Assembly: GCA_047974615.1 (NCBI GenBank)
Contig: JBKECM010000115.1
Location: 1-6,760, forward strand
Source of the DNA: JBKEBX01 sp047974615
GTDB taxonomy: Bacteria > Bacillota > Clostridia > Lachnospirales > CAMZNU01
Length of the DNA stretch: 6,760 bases
Direction of reading: 5' to 3'
Each line of letters opens with the position of its first letter. Position 1 is the stretch's first letter. Positions 5,232 to 6,760 of this stretch are shown piece after piece. The translations under genes were made by a program, and so were the position numbers. The notes beneath the pieces are model-generated. The model saw only the letters and a list, made by a program, of their open reading frames with translations, did no database searches and was not told the origin of the DNA.

Positions 5232-6650
5232 CTAGGTTTGATTTCTCCAGTGGTGATTCGTTGGTAGATAGTCCATATTAACTATTTCATTTCCTCTCAA
5301 TCCATCTCTCTTTATTTCATATCTTTTACGTAATTCTCCTACAAAATTTTTATTATTTAGTTGTCTATAGCCGTTATCTTTTACCCAATCAGCATACTTA
5401 CGATAAAGCTCACTTGTCATAATTCTAGAACCTTCTGAAATCATCAAAGTATCATTTAAAAATGTTCCAACAATATCAGTTTCTTGTCGATATTCTTTAG
5501 TAGCATTTAATACTTTTTCAGGAACAATTAAACCTTCTTCTTTTAGTAATTTATAACCTTGAATGAGCCAGTTAAATATAGCACTTAGATTTTCTTTTTC
5601 TCTAAAATGAGCTTTTAATCCAGTATCTTGTTCGTTAGGATTGAAGTGTCTTTCAAAGGGAATTAGCTTAACTCTATCACTAGAAAATATAGTATCATCA
5701 CCAGTACGTGGTAGGTGATTTGTATTGATAAAAATTTTAAACTCAGGTATAAATTCAAAAGGGTTTTCGTGTAGAAATCGTCCTGTAAAACTATCACCAC
5801 CAGTTAATTGTTTTATTAATGCGGCATTTAATTCAAGTCCACGTTCAGGCTCTGGCATATTTAAAAATCTTGCACCTTTTAATCTTGCAATATCAGGTGT
5901 AGGAGTTGAGCCGTCAGTTGATTTTTTTGCTAGTGTTTCAGGTTGTGCAGTTCTTGCGTATTCACCGAGTAAATGAGATACAGTTTCACAAGCTGTAGTT
6001 TTACCATTTCTAGTTGTGCTACCATATAAAATAAAGAAACATTCAAAAATAATTTCACCACTTAAACAGTAGCCAAAGGCTTTTTGTAAAAATCTTTCTG
6101 TATCAGAATCTTCCTGCATTACTTCTGAAATAAATTTAATCCAACGACTACAGCTTGCATCTTCAGAATATTCTACATTAGATATTTTAGTTAAATAGTC
6201 ACTAGGGTTATGTGGTTGTAGTTCCATTGTTTTAAGGTTGTATGTGCCATTTTGGCAATTAAGTAATAACTTATCATTATCAAAAAGTGATAGGCTTCTA
6301 GGGGATATAGAGCAAGCATCGCGTAAAATACTTTCACGTTTTTTACGACCATATAAACTTGTTGCGTACTTTACAATAAATTCAGTATCATCAGGTAGAG
6401 ATACTGCGTATTTATAAAAGCCTTCTGAAAAAGTTTTGCAAAGTTCCATAATACACATTGCACTATCTTTTCCCCAACGTTGACTATCAAATATGTACCA
6501 AGACTTTGATTCAGGTACATAACATATTTTTTCTTTGAATATATCATAAAATAATCTAGCTATACCAATATCGTTTAATGGATAGCGTGGATTTTCATTT
6601 ACATTTAACTTTTGCAATTTGTCAGTGATAAAATTAATGAAATTTACCAT
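5232..6650 (-). CDS. Phage/plasmid D5/P4-type SF3 replicative helicase (primase C-terminal type)
   Basis: A 472-residue superfamily 3 helicase. The D5_N-type region spans about 60-200, with LLNCQNGTYNL (129-139) and the FLQKAFGYCLSG block (187-198). The ATPase follows: Walker A GSTTRNGKTT (210-219), Walker B region RFLNMPEPE (261-269), SF3 motif C FKIFINTNHLP (304-314), and a likely arginine finger R326 in SSDRVKLIPF. LTGGDSFTGRFLHEN (282-296) is very typical of the family. The C-terminal part (about 390-472) resembles a DNA-binding winged-helix tail. Full-length relatives carry an N-terminal primase domain and run to roughly 750 residues. This one lacks it, so priming would come from another protein. 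It probably unwinds the element's origin after excision. GGTGG (6662-6658) is 7 bases before the ATG. Confidence 0.87.
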   Translation of the reverse strand: MVNFINFITDKLQKLNVNENPRYPLNDIGIARLFYDIFKEKICYVPESKSWYIFDSQRWGKDSAMCIMELCKTFSEGFYKYAVSLPDDTEFIVKYATSLYGRKKRESILRDACSISPRSLSLFDNDKLLLNCQNGTYNLKTMELQPHNPSDYLTKISNVEYSEDASCSRWIKFISEVMQEDSDTERFLQKAFGYCLSGEIIFECFFILYGSTTRNGKTTACETVSHLLGEYARTAQPETLAKKSTDGSTPTPDIARLKGARFLNMPEPERGLELNAALIKQLTGGDSFTGRFLHENPFEFIPEFKIFINTNHLPRTGDDTIFSSDRVKLIPFERHFNPNEQDTGLKAHFREKENLSAIFNWLIQGYKLLKEEGLIVPEKVLNATKEYRQETDIVGTFLNDTLMISEGSRIMTSELYRKYADWVKDNGYRQLNNKNFVGELRKRYEIKRDGLRGNEIVNMDYLPTNHHWRNQT

Positions 6651-6678
6651 TAAAACACCACCTTTTATTTGTTATCAT
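6634..6678 (-). CDS. 14-codon leader peptide overlapping the helicase start
   Basis: ATG at 6678 has a strong site, AAAGGAG (6690-6684), 5 bases upstream. It opens a 14-residue frame, MITNKRWCFNGKFH, ending in TAA at 6636-6634, 14 bases inside the helicase gene but in another frame. The helicase ATG at 6650 lies within it and has its own GGTGG. This could be a translated leader that couples or moderates helicase translation. It is too short to judge by codon use, so it may be incidental. Confidence 0.35.
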   Translation of the reverse strand: MITNKRWCFNGKFH

Positions 6679-6698
6679 TTTTGCTCCTTTCATAATTG

Positions 6699-6756
6699 AA
6701 AAAAGCAAGAAACTATGCTAAAATATAGTTGTTAAGGTTATAGATAGTTTCGTGCT
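6699..6756 (-). terminator. Terminator-like hairpin in the helicase leader, possible attenuator
   Basis: Read on the minus strand, AGCACGAAACTAT (6756-6744) pairs with ATAGTTTCTTGCT (6716-6704) at 12 of 13 positions across a 27-base loop and is followed by a T run (6704-6699). The loop contains a second AACTAT (6730-6725) that competes for the same ATAGTT (6716-6711), so two exclusive folds are possible. Only 8 bases separate the T run from the AAAGGAG of the leader frame, leaving no room for a promoter downstream. It is either the terminator of a gene beyond the window with read-through, or an attenuator of the helicase. Confidence 0.5.
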
Positions 6757-6760
6757 ATTT

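Noticed and set aside
5725..5976. Plus-strand frame inside the helicase gene
   Set aside because: It is antisense to the conserved SF3 ATPase motifs of the helicase, so it is a shadow.
1..6760. CRISPR array, tRNA or rRNA genes
   Set aside because: I found no regularly spaced direct repeats and no tRNA-like or rRNA-like segments on either strand.

Overview
The window is AT-rich accessory DNA from a mobile element, most likely of a low-GC Firmicute (Bacillota). The clues are strong AGGAGG-type ribosome binding sites, a TnpV-family protein of the type first named in the clostridial transposon Tn4451, a small conserved element protein ending in FRW, and a phage/plasmid-type SF3 helicase. The genus cannot be told from the sequence.

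Positions 1-377 hold no credible gene. They contain two hairpins that look like rho-independent terminators (about 150-171 and 239-273). A clear promoter follows (TTGTCA, 18 bp, TGGTATAAT at 326-355), and a candidate C-box operator at 313-341 overlaps its -35. From here a tight four-gene operon runs on the + strand: an XRE-type controller protein (378-584), a PD-(D/E)XK endonuclease resembling the TdeIII family (594-1466), a beta-class DNA amino-methyltransferase (1475-2188) and a two-TM membrane protein of unknown function (2181-2885). Gaps are 9 and 8 bases, then an 8-base overlap. I read this as a self-regulated Type II restriction-modification system with an extra membrane-anchored partner.

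A perfect 50-bp palindrome (2944-2993) separates this operon from a convergent minus-strand gene, a Dam-like (D12 class) adenine methyltransferase (2965-4086). The last codons and stop of that gene lie inside the palindrome, which looks like a shared bidirectional terminator. The gene has its own extended -10 promoter and no visible C-box.

The rest is element backbone, all on the minus strand: tnpV (4167-4562), a 325-base gap with a cluster of four hairpins (4641-4754), a 77-aa conserved element protein (4888-5121) and a D5/P4-type SF3 helicase (5232-6650). A 17-bp inverted repeat brackets the candidate promoter of the 77-aa gene. A terminator-like hairpin (6699-6756) sits immediately upstream of a 14-codon reading frame that overlaps the helicase start, suggesting attenuation of the replication gene.

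Taken together, the restriction-modification genes look like defence cargo on an integrative or mobilizable element. The helicase would serve replication of the excised element, TnpV may help excision or recombination, and the R-M genes would give stability and protection against incoming DNA.
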